Source of the DNA: Streptomyces spectabilis
GTDB lineage: Bacteria > Actinomycetota > Actinomycetes > Streptomycetales > Streptomycetaceae
Reading direction: 5' to 3'
DNA length: 64,000 bases
Assembly (NCBI RefSeq): GCF_008704795.1
Contig: NZ_CP023690.1
Span: 5,714,501-5,778,500, forward strand
The notes under the pieces are model-generated. The model saw only the letters and a list, made by a program, of their open reading frames with translations. It did no database searches and had not been told where the DNA came from. Numbering within the stretch: the stretch's first letter is position 1; the number at the start of each line of letters is the position of its first letter. Below, piece after piece: positions 53,435 to 62,783 of this stretch. Both the position numbers and the translations under genes were made by a program.

Positions 53435-53514
53435 CGCTTCCCGCGCGCTTCCGTACGCGCCCGGCGTGCGTGCTCTGCGTACGCGCGCTTCAGGGGAAAC
53501 GTTCCTTCTCGATG

Positions 53515-53841
53515 TCAGGGGGCGGCGGCACCCCCGCCCCCGGCCGACGCCGCGACCAGTCGATTGCGCGCGCGTCCCATCAGCTCTTCCCGCTCGTCCT
53601 CGGTGAGGCCGCCCCACACGCCGTACGGCTCCCGTACGGCGAGCGCGTGCGCGGCGCACTCCGCGCGCACCGGGCAGCGCATGCAGACCTCTTTGGCCGA
53701 GTTCTCGCGTGCGCTCCGTGCCGCGCCGCGCTCGCCCTCCGGGTGGAAGAAGAGCGAGCTGTCCACCCCGCGGCAGGCCGCGAGGAGCTGCCAGTCCCAC
53801 AGATCTGCGTTCGGTCCGGGGAGGCGGGAGAAATCTGCCAT
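53515..53841 (-). CDS. whiD: WhiB-family sporulation regulator WhiD
   Basis: A 108-residue Wbl protein. Four Cys, C23, C53, C56 and C62, bind the [4Fe-4S] cluster, and GVWGG with the following basic segment completes the family pattern. The sequence (MADFSRLPGPNADLWDWQLLA...) matches WhiD of Streptomyces, which is needed for spore maturation; its mycobacterial counterpart is WhiB3. ATG 53841 has AGGAGA 7 nt upstream; an open extension to 53895 is not conserved. It is divergent from bldM. Confidence 0.95.
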   Translation of the reverse strand: MADFSRLPGPNADLWDWQLLAACRGVDSSLFFHPEGERGAARSARENSAKEVCMRCPVRAECAAHALAVREPYGVWGGLTEDEREELMGRARNRLVAASAGGGGAAAP

Positions 53842-53918
53842 TGCGTGTCTCCTGGTAGCCGTCGTGACGCGGATACGGTGCCCATGACCGTACATCTACT
53901 ATCTAAGGAGATGAAAAT

Positions 53919-54044
53919 ATGACTCATTGCGAATCTAGCCACAGACACCGTGAAAAGGGAAGAAAAGCCGCTAAATGGGGCATAGCCCTCAATGAGGTAT
54001 GTGCTGTTTCATGCCGCCTGTGCCGTGTCCGTGCCCTCACGTAG
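53919..54044 (+). CDS. Possible 41-residue small ORF
   Basis: ATG 53919 has a textbook Shine-Dalgarno (AAGGAG, 53905-53910, 8 nt). The product MTHCESSHRHREKGRKAAKW... is basic and Cys-containing. Against it: the codons are AT-rich at third positions (ACT, CAT, GAA, TCT, AGA, AAA), unlike every other gene here. It may be an accidental frame in a regulatory region. Confidence 0.3.
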   Translation: MTHCESSHRHREKGRKAAKWGIALNEVCAVSCRLCRVRALT

Positions 54045-54068
54045 AGTGCCGAAGGCGGCAGTCCGACC

Positions 54069-54096
54069 CGTAACTCTTTCGAGTGACCGTCGTTGA
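54069..54096 (+). promoter_or_regulatory. bldM P1 promoter, sigma-BldN type
   Basis: CGTAAC (54069-54074) and CGTTGA (54091-54096) are 16 bp apart, identical to the consensus I know for the ECF sigma factor BldN. bldM P1 is a known BldN target in Streptomyces. Transcription should start near 54103, about 117 nt before the ATG. Confidence 0.8.
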
Positions 54097-54219
54097 GAGT
54101 GCGGAGGCGGTTGAAACAACAAGCGCTCGGGCAGGTGTCCGAGGGCGTCAATCGCACAGGTGACGACTTGTACCAGCCTGGAGGCTCAAGGTGACGCGCA
54201 TCAGCTGCGGAGGACGGCC

Positions 54220-54831
54220 ATGACATCCGTCCTCGTCTGCGACGACTCCCCGCTCGCCCGAGAGGCGCTGCGCCGCGCGGTCGCGACCGTGCCCGGCGTG
54301 GAGCGCGTGACGACAGCGGCCAACGGCGAGGAAGTCCTCCGCCGCTGGGGCGCCGACCGCTCGGACCTGATCCTGATGGACGTGCGCATGCCCGGACTGG
54401 GCGGCGTGGAGACCGTGCGGCGGCTGCTCTCCGCCGACCCCGGCGCGCGCATCATCATGCTCACCGTCGCCGAGGACCTGGACGGGGTCGCGCTCGCGGT
54501 CGCCGCGGGCGCCCGCGGCTATCTGCACAAGGACGCCTCGCGGGCCGAGCTGCGCGCGACCGTGACCCAGGCCCTCGCCGACCCGACCTGGCGGCTCGCG
54601 CCGCGGCGGCTCCGGTCGGCCGAGATGGGGGCCGCTCCCACGCTCACCGCGCGGGAGATCCAGGTCCTGGAGGGCATGAGCCACGGCCGGTCCAACGCGG
54701 AGATCGGGCGCGAGCTCTTCCTCTCCGAGGACACGGTGAAGACGCACGCCAGGCGGCTGTTCAAGAAGCTCGGCGCCTCGGACCGCGCACACGCGGTGGC
54801 GCTCGGCTTCCGCTGGGGCCTGGTCCGCTAG
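54220..54831 (+). CDS. bldM: Orphan response regulator BldM
   Basis: A 203-residue FixJ/NarL-type regulator. The receiver domain (1-120) has D8, D9, D54 and K104; the LuxR-type helix-turn-helix (about 140-200) contains [43 protein letters not shown]. BldM controls aerial growth and, with WhiI, sporulation genes; work in other species shows D54 phosphorylation is not required. GGAGGA is 5 nt before the ATG. There is no adjacent histidine kinase. Confidence 0.96.
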   Translation: MTSVLVCDDSPLAREALRRAVATVPGVERVTTAANGEEVLRRWGADRSDLILMDVRMPGLGGVETVRRLLSADPGARIIMLTVAEDLDGVALAVAAGARGYLHKDASRAELRATVTQALADPTWRLAPRRLRSAEMGAAPTLTAREIQVLEGMSHGRSNAEIGRELFLSEDTVKTHARRLFKKLGASDRAHAVALGFRWGLVR

Positions 54832-55009
54832 CCGGGCTGTCGCGGGGGGCATGGCGTTCCCCGTCCGCCGTGCGGCGGACGGGGCCATGGACGTCCGCAA
54901 CGGCCCGCCGAGGGAGCGGCTTGTGGCGCTTCGCCGCCGATGCCGCATCCTTGAAGGTGTGGAGTTCCTTGGGGACGAGTCGGCCGAGCGCAAGGGGAGG
55001 GTGCGGGAG

Positions 55010-55675
55010 ATGAGTTTCGGCGCACCTGCTCATAACGCTTCGGTGCACAACTATGGACGCGGTGCCACAGATCAGTCATCGCCGAGGCACCATGGACCGA
55101 TGCGCGAGGACAGGACGACGGTGATCGGTGCCCTCGTCCTTCGCGCTGTCGAGGGTGACGAGCAGGCCACGCACGACCTTCTGGCCCATGTGCACCCCCT
55201 CGCCCTGCGCTACTGCCGCACCCGGCTCTCCCGACTCCCGGGTGATGCCCGCCACTTCGTGGAGGACCTCGCGCAGGAGGTCTGTGTCGCGGTCCTGCTC
55301 GCGCTGCCGCGCTACCGCGACACCGGGCGGCCCTTCGAAGCCTTCGTCTTCGCCATCGCCGCACACAAGGTCGCGGACCTCCAGCGGGCGGCCATGCGCC
55401 ACCCGGGGTCGACCGCCGTGCCCTCGGACGAGATGCCCGAGCGGCCCGACGACTCCCTCGGGCCCGAGGAGCGGGCGCTGCTCAGCAGCGACGCCGAATG
55501 GGCCAAGAAGCTCCTGGCGAACCTTCCGGAGAACCAGCGCGAGCTGCTGCTGCTCCGCGTCGCCGTGGGCCTCACGGCCGAGGAGACCGGGCAGATGCTG
55601 GGCATGTCGCCCGGAGCGGTCCGGGTGGCGCAGCACCGGGCGCTGAGCCGTCTGCGGGCGTTGGCCGAGCAGTAG
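55010..55675 (+). CDS. shbA: RNA polymerase sigma factor, ShbA/SigD type
   Basis: A 221-residue sigma-70 family protein. Region 2 is [35 protein letters not shown] and region 4 is [45 protein letters not shown]. Its place before guaB matches mycobacterial sigD and S. griseus shbA, which drives transcription of the principal sigma gene hrdB. The start at ATG 55010 is chosen because AAGGGGAGG lies 9 nt upstream; ATG 55100 would give a 191-residue core-only protein. Confidence 0.85.
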   Translation: MSFGAPAHNASVHNYGRGATDQSSPRHHGPMREDRTTVIGALVLRAVEGDEQATHDLLAHVHPLALRYCRTRLSRLPGDARHFVEDLAQEVCVAVLLALPRYRDTGRPFEAFVFAIAAHKVADLQRAAMRHPGSTAVPSDEMPERPDDSLGPEERALLSSDAEWAKKLLANLPENQRELLLLRVAVGLTAEETGQMLGMSPGAVRVAQHRALSRLRALAEQ

Positions 55676-55762
55676 GTCTCCCCCCTCCGGGGTCCCTGTG
55701 TGAACCTACGAAGCCTCGGGGCGGCCCTGATCGTGGAATGAGAGAGCCGCGCTTCCCGTTAG

Positions 55763-57313
<1,551 letters not shown>

Positions 57314-57326
57314 CGGCCACGCGCGC

Positions 57327-57360
57327 GTGGGGGCGGCCCGGAATCCTGGGCCGCCCCCAC
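57327..57360 (+). terminator. guaB terminator
   Basis: A perfect 13-bp stem (57327-57339 with 57348-57360) with an 8-nt loop, extended by GCGCG pairing outside a bulge, 13 nt after guaB. It suggests guaB3 has its own promoter, but only a weak -10 (GATACT near 57375) is visible. Confidence 0.75.
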
Positions 57361-57425
57361 ACGCGCGTGTCGGGGATACTGGAACGGCATACGGAGTGCC
57401 GTAGGAAAGCTGAAGGGCCACACAC

Positions 57426-58550
57426 GTGACTGAGATCGAGATCGGGCGCGGCAAGCGCGGCCGCCGGGCGTACGCCTTCGACGACATCGCCGTCGTACCG
57501 AGTCGGCGCACCCGCGACCCGAAGGAGGTCTCGATCGCCTGGCAGATCGACGCCTACCGCTTCGAGCTGCCCTTCCTCGCGGCGCCCATGGACTCCGTGG
57601 TGTCGCCGTCGACCGCCATCCGCATCGGCGAGCTCGGCGGCCTCGGCGTGCTGAACCTCGAAGGCCTGTGGACGCGGTACGAGGACCCGCAGCCGCTGCT
57701 CGACGAGATCGGGGAGCTGCCCGCCGAGGCCGCGACGCGCCGCCTTCAGGAGATCTACGCCGCCCCCATCAAGGAAGAGCTGATCGGGCAGCGCATCAAG
57801 GAGGTGCGCGACGCCGGTGTCGTCACCGCCGCCGCGCTCTCCCCGCAGCGCACCGCGCAGTTCTCCAAGGCCGTCGTGGACGCGGGCGTGGACATCTTCG
57901 TGATCCGCGGCACGACCGTGTCGGCCGAGCACGTCTCCGGCGCCGCCGAGCCGCTGAACCTGAAGCAGTTCATCTACGAGCTGGACGTCCCGGTCATCGT
58001 CGGCGGCTGCGCCACGTACACGGCCGCCCTGCACCTGATGCGCACCGGCGCGGCCGGTGTCCTCGTCGGCTTCGGCGGCGGCGCCGCCCACACCACGCGC
58101 AACGTCCTGGGCATCCAGGTCCCGATGGCCACCGCCGTGGCCGACGTCGCCGCCGCCCGCCGCGACTACATGGACGAGTCCGGCGGCCGCTACGTCCACG
58201 TCATCGCGGACGGCGGCGTGGGCTGGTCGGGCGACCTGCCCAAGGCCATCGCCTGCGGCGCGGACGCCGTGATGATGGGCTCCCCGCTCGCGCGCGCCAC
58301 GGACGCGCCCGGCAAGGGCCACCACTGGGGCATGGAGGCCGTCCACGAGGACGTGCCGCGCGGCAAGAAGGTCGACCTGGGCACGGTCGGCACGACCGAG
58401 GAGATCCTCACCGGCCCGTCGCACATCCCGGACGGCTCGATGAACTTCTTCGGCGCCCTGCGCCGCGCGATGGCCACGACGGGCTACAGCGAGCTCAAGG
58501 AGTTCCAGCGCGTCGAGGTGACGGTGGCGGACTCGCAGCACAAGCGGTGA
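57426..58550 (+). CDS. guaB3: GuaB3-family IMP dehydrogenase-related protein
   Basis: A 374-residue TIM-barrel protein of the IMPDH/GMP reductase superfamily without CBS domains. Where IMPDH has [11 protein letters not shown], this has GFGGGAAHTTR, so the catalytic Cys is replaced by His222. M. tuberculosis GuaB3 also lacks the Cys. Its reaction is not securely assigned. GTG start; the guaB-guaB3 neighbourhood is conserved in actinobacteria. Confidence 0.9.
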   Translation: MTEIEIGRGKRGRRAYAFDDIAVVPSRRTRDPKEVSIAWQIDAYRFELPFLAAPMDSVVSPSTAIRIGELGGLGVLNLEGLWTRYEDPQPLLDEIGELPAEAATRRLQEIYAAPIKEELIGQRIKEVRDAGVVTAAALSPQRTAQFSKAVVDAGVDIFVIRGTTVSAEHVSGAAEPLNLKQFIYELDVPVIVGGCATYTAALHLMRTGAAGVLVGFGGGAAHTTRNVLGIQVPMATAVADVAAARRDYMDESGGRYVHVIADGGVGWSGDLPKAIACGADAVMMGSPLARATDAPGKGHHWGMEAVHEDVPRGKKVDLGTVGTTEEILTGPSHIPDGSMNFFGALRRAMATTGYSELKEFQRVEVTVADSQHKR

Positions 58551-58565
58551 CGTCCGCACCGGACT

Positions 58566-58627
58566 GAGCACACGAAAAGGGGTCCGGGGCCGCCCGCGGG
58601 CGGCCCCGGACCCCTTTTCGTGTGCTC
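58566..58627. terminator. Perfect 62-bp palindrome, bidirectional terminator
   Basis: Every base from 58566 to 58596 pairs with 58597 to 58627, giving 31-bp arms with no spacer. Each strand shows AAAA on the 5' arm and TTTT on the 3' arm. It lies between the convergent guaB3 and a membrane-protein gene and should terminate both. Confidence 0.95.
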
Positions 58628-58628
58628 G

Positions 58629-59264
58629 CTACTGTCCGGCGCGCTTGGCGCCGCCGAAGGCGGCGATGGCGGCTATCGCGAAGAACACGAACGTCATCGC
58701 GTCGGCGTCTTCCTTCCAGCCCTTCTGGAGGAGGTCGAAGTGGTCGAAGAAGATCTCCGAGAAGCCGATGTTGAGCTTGTCCGCGGCGATCATGGCGGCG
58801 CCGACCAGCTGGCCCAGGTAGACCGCGCCGAGGGACAGCGCGGCCGAGATCACCGCGAGGGCGGGGTTGCGGCCCCCGACCTTCCCCGTGGCGAGGCCCA
58901 CGACGAAGCCGACGCCCACGGCCGCCCAGCCGATCTCGTGCTCCGTGGCCCCGATGACGCCGCCGTAGATCCCGGCCGCGACCAGGGCGGTCACGACGGC
59001 GACGACGATGCCGAGGCCCACGTTGTCCCGGCTGGGAGCGGGCGGCGCGGGCACCGTGTACGGGGGCTGGAAGCCCTGCTGCTGCGGGAAGGGCGCGTAG
59101 GGCTGCTGGGGCTGCTGGCCGTAGGGCTGCGGCTGCTGAGGCTGCTGCGGGTAGCCGTAACCCGGCTGGCCGTACGGTTGCTGAGCGCCGCCCTGGCCGT
59201 ACGGATCGGCTCCGCCCTGGCCGTACGGGTAGCCGGGCTGGCCTGGAGGCGTGGGCTGCGTCAT
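58629..59264 (-). CDS. Pro/Gln/Tyr/Gly-rich membrane protein, unknown
   Basis: A 211-residue protein. The first 90 residues are low-complexity (GQPGYPYGQGG, YPQQPQQPQPYGQQPQQPY). Then come four hydrophobic helices: GLGIVVAVVTALVAAGIYGG, IGWAAVGVGFVVGLATG, LAVISAALSLGAVYLGQLVG and MTFVFFAIAAIAAF. Function unknown. ATG 59264 has AGGGGGA 6 nt upstream. Its stop is almost touching the 62-bp palindrome. Confidence 0.8.
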   Translation of the reverse strand: MTQPTPPGQPGYPYGQGGADPYGQGGAQQPYGQPGYGYPQQPQQPQPYGQQPQQPYAPFPQQQGFQPPYTVPAPPAPSRDNVGLGIVVAVVTALVAAGIYGGVIGATEHEIGWAAVGVGFVVGLATGKVGGRNPALAVISAALSLGAVYLGQLVGAAMIAADKLNIGFSEIFFDHFDLLQKGWKEDADAMTFVFFAIAAIAAFGGAKRAGQ

Positions 59265-59365
59265 GTGGTTTCCCCCTGGGACATGAGTGCACTGGTGTGC
59301 GGTAAATGGCTGGATCCGCACGGTAGCAGCAGTGGCGGACGCACCCCAGGGGATCGGGCGGGGGA

Positions 59366-60619
59366 TCAGAGGCGGTGCGCGGCGCCCGCCGGGGTCGCGC
59401 CCCGGGTGTCGAGCAGGAGTTGGGCCTTCACGGCCAGGCCCTGGAGGTCGTAGGTGCGGTGGTGCTGGAGCAGGATCGTCAGATCGGCGTCGGCGGCCGC
59501 TTCGTAGAGGCTGTCCGCGCGCGGGACAGGATGGCCGAGAACGTTCCAGTGGGCCACATAAGGGTCGTGGTAGCTCACGGCGGCGCCGAGCTGCATGAGG
59601 CGGACCGCGATCTCCTGGGCCGGGGCACCCTGTTGGTCGGCGACGTCGGGCTTGTACGTGACGCCGAGCAGCAGCACGCGCGCGCCGCGGGCGGACTTGC
59701 CGTGCTCGTTGAGCAGGGTCGCGGCGCGCTGGATGACATAGCCGGGCATGCGGTCGTTGACCTGCTGGGCGAGCTCGACCATGCGCAGGGGGCGGGCGCC
59801 GTGGGCCGGGCCCGGCACCTCAAGGGGCGCGCCGTGGCCGCCGACGCCGGGGCCCGGGCGGAAGGCCTGGAAGCCGAACGGCTTGGTCTCGGCGCAGCGG
59901 ATGACGTCCCACAGATCGATGCCGAGGTCGTGGCAGAGCACGGCCATCTCGTTGACCAACGCCATGTTCACATGCCGGTAGTTGGTCTCCAGGAGGTGCA
60001 CGGTTTCGGCCTCCCGAGGTCCACGCGCGCGTACGACCTTGTCGGTGAGGCGGCCGTAGAAGGCGGCGGCCGACTCGGTGCAGGCGGGGGTGAGGCCGCC
60101 GATGACCTTCGGGGTGCCCGCGTAGCCGTGGGTGCGGCTGCCGGGGTCGAGGCGGCCGGGGGAGTAGGCGAGGTGGAAGTCGCGTCCGGCGCGGAGGCCC
60201 GAGCCCTCTTCGAGGAGGGGGCGCAGGAATTCCTCCGTGGTTCCCGGGTAGGCGGGCGATTCGAGGATGACCGTGGTGTGCGGGCGCAGGCGTGCGGCCA
60301 GGGCGCGGGCGGCCTCGGCCACCGGGCCGAGGTCGAGCGTGCGGTCGGCCGCCTGCGGTGTGGGCGCGCAGATGACGGCGGTGCGGACCCGGCCGAGCTC
60401 GGCCGGGTCGGTCGTCGGCCGGAAGCCGCCCGCGAGCATGCGGCGGACATCGGCGGCGGTGAGGGTGCCCTCCGCGCCGTCGCCGGGAAGGCGGCCGCCC
60501 GCGAGCTCGGGCGCGCGGGCGGGGTCGTAGCCGATGGTGGCGATGCCGCTGTGGGCGGCGGCCTGGGCCAGGGGCAGGCCGAGGTGGCCGAGGCCGATGA
60601 CGGCGAGGTCTGCTGGCAT
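59366..60619 (-). CDS. Nucleotide-sugar dehydrogenase homologue lacking the catalytic Cys
   Basis: A 417-residue member of the UDP-glucose/UDP-ManNAc dehydrogenase family: N-terminal NAD motif VIGLGHLGLP, middle helix ETNYRHVNMALVNEMAVLCHDLGIDLWDVI, and C-terminal domain VLLLGVTYKPDVAD. The catalytic signature, normally PGPGVGGHCIPVDP, reads PGPGVGGHGAPLEVPG: Gly263 replaces the Cys and the Asp-Pro is lost. Oxidation to the uronic acid should therefore fail unless another residue serves. ATG 60619 is the family start. It is divergent from glpD. Confidence 0.88.
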   Translation of the reverse strand: MPADLAVIGLGHLGLPLAQAAAHSGIATIGYDPARAPELAGGRLPGDGAEGTLTAADVRRMLAGGFRPTTDPAELGRVRTAVICAPTPQAADRTLDLGPVAEAARALAARLRPHTTVILESPAYPGTTEEFLRPLLEEGSGLRAGRDFHLAYSPGRLDPGSRTHGYAGTPKVIGGLTPACTESAAAFYGRLTDKVVRARGPREAETVHLLETNYRHVNMALVNEMAVLCHDLGIDLWDVIRCAETKPFGFQAFRPGPGVGGHGAPLEVPGPAHGARPLRMVELAQQVNDRMPGYVIQRAATLLNEHGKSARGARVLLLGVTYKPDVADQQGAPAQEIAVRLMQLGAAVSYHDPYVAHWNVLGHPVPRADSLYEAAADADLTILLQHHRTYDLQGLAVKAQLLLDTRGATPAGAAHRL

Positions 60620-60670
60620 GGCGGTGAGCCGTCCTTCCCAATAGCCGGAGCGGGACGATGGCGCAAGCCC

Positions 60671-60764
60671 TGTGGACAAGATGGGGCAGCGCAATGTCAG
60701 ACTAGGAGTAAATATGACCGATATGCGGCATTGGACTCCGTCCGTCGCCGGAGTGTTGTCCACA
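60671..60764. promoter_or_regulatory. Pair of inverted perfect DnaA boxes
   Basis: TTGTCCACA, the preferred Streptomyces DnaA box, occurs on the minus strand at 60671-60679 and on the plus strand at 60756-60764. With flanks they form an 11-bp inverted repeat (CCTGTGGACAA ... TTGTCCACAGG) separated by 76 bp. They lie in the 228-bp dehydrogenase-glpD gap, around a minus-strand -10-like TAGTCT (60699-60704). Confidence 0.6.
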
Positions 60765-60776
60765 GGCGGTGGCTGA
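60714..60776 (+). CDS. Possible 20-residue small ORF
   Basis: ATG 60714 with AGGAG (60704-60708, 5 nt) opens MTDMRHWTPSVAGVLSTGGG and a TGA. It overlaps the second DnaA box. No homology is known to me. It could be a leader peptide for glpD or chance. Confidence 0.25.
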   Translation: MTDMRHWTPSVAGVLSTGGG

Positions 60777-60847
60777 ACTCGGCGAGCGCGACAAGAATCT
60801 GGGCATGATGTGAGCGCGACCACACCCGACGACCACGGGAGGCAGCG

Positions 60848-62554
60848 GTGAGGACAGCGACTCTGGGGCCGGCGGAGCGTGCCGAGTCACTTGCGGGCAT
60901 GGCCGAGCGCGAACTGGACGTTCTCGTGGTGGGCGGCGGTGTGGTCGGCGCGGGCACCGCGCTCGACGCCGTGACGCGCGGCCTGACCACGGGCCTGGTC
61001 GAGGCCAGGGACTGGGCGTCGGGCACGTCGAGCCGGTCGAGCAAGCTCATCCACGGCGGCCTGCGCTATCTGGAGATGCTGGACTTCGCGCTGGTCAGAG
61101 AGGCCCTCAAGGAGCGCGGCCTGCTCCTGGAACGCCTCGCCCCGCATCTGGTGAAGCCGGTGCCGTTCCTGTATCCCCTGCAGCACCAGGGCTGGGAGCG
61201 GCTCTACGCCGGATCGGGCGTCGCGCTGTACGACGCGATGTCGATGGCGCGTGGCCACGGCCGTGGCCTGCCCATGCACCGCCACCTGACCCGGCGTCAC
61301 GCCCTGCGCGTGGCCCCCTGCCTGAAGAAGGACGCCCTCGTCGGGGCCCTGCAGTACTACGACGCGCAGATGGACGACGCCCGCTATGTGGCCACCCTCG
61401 TGCGCACCGCGGCGGCCTATGGCGCGAGCGCCGCCAACCGCGCGCGGGTGACCGGCTTCCTCCGCGAGGGCGAGCGGGTCGTCGGCGCCCGGGTCCAGGA
61501 CGTCGAGGCGGGCGGGGAGTACGAGATCCGGGCGAAGCAGATCGTGAACGCCACCGGGGTGTGGACCGACGACACCCAGGCGATGGTCGGCGACCGCGGC
61601 CAGTTCCATGTCCGGGCGTCCAAAGGCATCCATTTGGTCGTACCGAAGGACCGGATCAATTCGACGACGGGCCTGATCCTGCGCACGGAGAAGAGCGTCC
61701 TGTTCGTCATCCCCTGGGGCAGGCACTGGATCGTCGGCACCACCGACACCGACTGGGACCTGGACAAGGCCCACCCGGCGGCCTCCAGCGCGGACATCGA
61801 CTATCTCCTGGAGCACGTGAACTCGGTCCTCGCGGTCCCGCTCTCCCGTGACGACGTCCAGGGGGTGTACGCGGGCCTGCGCCCGCTGCTCGCCGGGGAG
61901 TCGGACGCCACGAGCAAGCTCTCCCGGGAGCACACGGTCGCGCACCCCGCGCCCGGCCTCGTCGTCGTGGCGGGCGGCAAGTACACGACGTACCGCGTGA
62001 TGGCCAAGGACGCCGTGGACGAGGCGGTGCACGGTCTGGACCAGCGCGTCGCGGAGTGCGTCACGGAGGACATCCCCCTGGTCGGCGCCGAGGGCTACCG
62101 CGCGCTGTGGAACGCCCGCGCGGGCATCGCCGCGCGCACCGGACTCCACGTGGTGCGCGTGGAACACCTGTTGAACCGCTACGGCTCGCTGGCCGAAGAG
62201 GTCATCGAGCTGATCGAGGGCGATGCCTCGCTCGGCGCCCCGCTGCACGCGGCCGAGGACTATCTGCGCGCCGAGATCGTCTACGCCGCGTCGCACGAGG
62301 GCGCCCGGCACCTGGACGACGTGCTCACCCGCCGCACCCGCATCTCCATCGAGACCTTCGACCGGGGCACGCGCAGCGCCCGCGAGTGCGCCGAGCTGAT
62401 GGCGCCCGTGCTCGGCTGGGACAAGGACCAGGTCGAGCGCGAGGTCCAGCACTACGAGAAGCGGGTGGAGGCCGAGCGCGAGTCCCAGCGCCAGCCGGAC
62501 GACCTGACGGCGGACGCGGCCCGCCTCGGGGCGCCGGACATCGTGCCGCTTTAG
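60848..62554 (+). CDS. glpD: Glycerol-3-phosphate dehydrogenase (aerobic, FAD)
   Basis: A 568-residue flavoprotein oxidising glycerol-3-phosphate to dihydroxyacetone phosphate at the membrane. The FAD motif GGGVVGAG spans residues 29-36; SSKLIHGGLRYLE and VWTDDTQ follow, and the C-terminal DAO_C domain is complete. GTG start with GGGAGG 5 nt upstream. There is no adjacent glpF or glpK, so it stands alone here. Confidence 0.94.
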   Translation: MRTATLGPAERAESLAGMAERELDVLVVGGGVVGAGTALDAVTRGLTTGLVEARDWASGTSSRSSKLIHGGLRYLEMLDFALVREALKERGLLLERLAPHLVKPVPFLYPLQHQGWERLYAGSGVALYDAMSMARGHGRGLPMHRHLTRRHALRVAPCLKKDALVGALQYYDAQMDDARYVATLVRTAAAYGASAANRARVTGFLREGERVVGARVQDVEAGGEYEIRAKQIVNATGVWTDDTQAMVGDRGQFHVRASKGIHLVVPKDRINSTTGLILRTEKSVLFVIPWGRHWIVGTTDTDWDLDKAHPAASSADIDYLLEHVNSVLAVPLSRDDVQGVYAGLRPLLAGESDATSKLSREHTVAHPAPGLVVVAGGKYTTYRVMAKDAVDEAVHGLDQRVAECVTEDIPLVGAEGYRALWNARAGIAARTGLHVVRVEHLLNRYGSLAEEVIELIEGDASLGAPLHAAEDYLRAEIVYAASHEGARHLDDVLTRRTRISIETFDRGTRSARECAELMAPVLGWDKDQVEREVQHYEKRVEAERESQRQPDDLTADAARLGAPDIVPL

Positions 62555-62783
62555 GGCGCGAGCCCGGACTTGTCAAGGAAGGACACGCCAGAGATCGGAT
62601 GGTTTGACCGGAGCGGGGTGGCCAAGGGGGGTATGGCCAGGGAGGTTTGGGGTGGTGCGCAGGGGTTCGCGTGGCGACGAAGTCCACCATGTGGGACATC
62701 CGACCCGCGGCGTTGACCGGTCCACGGGTGAGGGACAATGAAGGCTCTGTCAGGGCTGGTTGTGCGGGTAGTTGAGGGGACGC
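62555..62783 (+). promoter_or_regulatory. glpD-kinase gap with candidate promoter
   Basis: 229 nt without a gene. No clear glpD terminator is seen. TTGACC (62713-62718) with a poorly spaced GACAAT (62734-62739, 15 bp) might drive the kinase gene; the leader would be about 40 nt. Confidence 0.35.

Larger units (their letters stand above)
53842..54219. promoter_or_regulatory. whiD-bldM intergenic control region
   Basis: 378 bp between two divergent developmental regulators. The middle (about 53890-53980) is strikingly AT-rich for this genome and holds a possible small ORF (53919-54044). The bldM side carries a sigma-BldN-type promoter (54069-54096). whiD promoters are expected on the minus strand, but I could not pick a single convincing one. 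Confidence 0.6.

Noticed and set aside
54851..55009. 53-residue N-terminal extension of the sigma factor
   Set aside because: The frame is open from 54851, but a strong Shine-Dalgarno before ATG 55010 and lack of sigma-factor similarity in the extension favour the shorter protein.
60697..60890. Minus-strand frames upstream of glpD
   Set aside because: Low-complexity products with no Shine-Dalgarno or homology; they overlap the regulatory region and the glpD 5' end.
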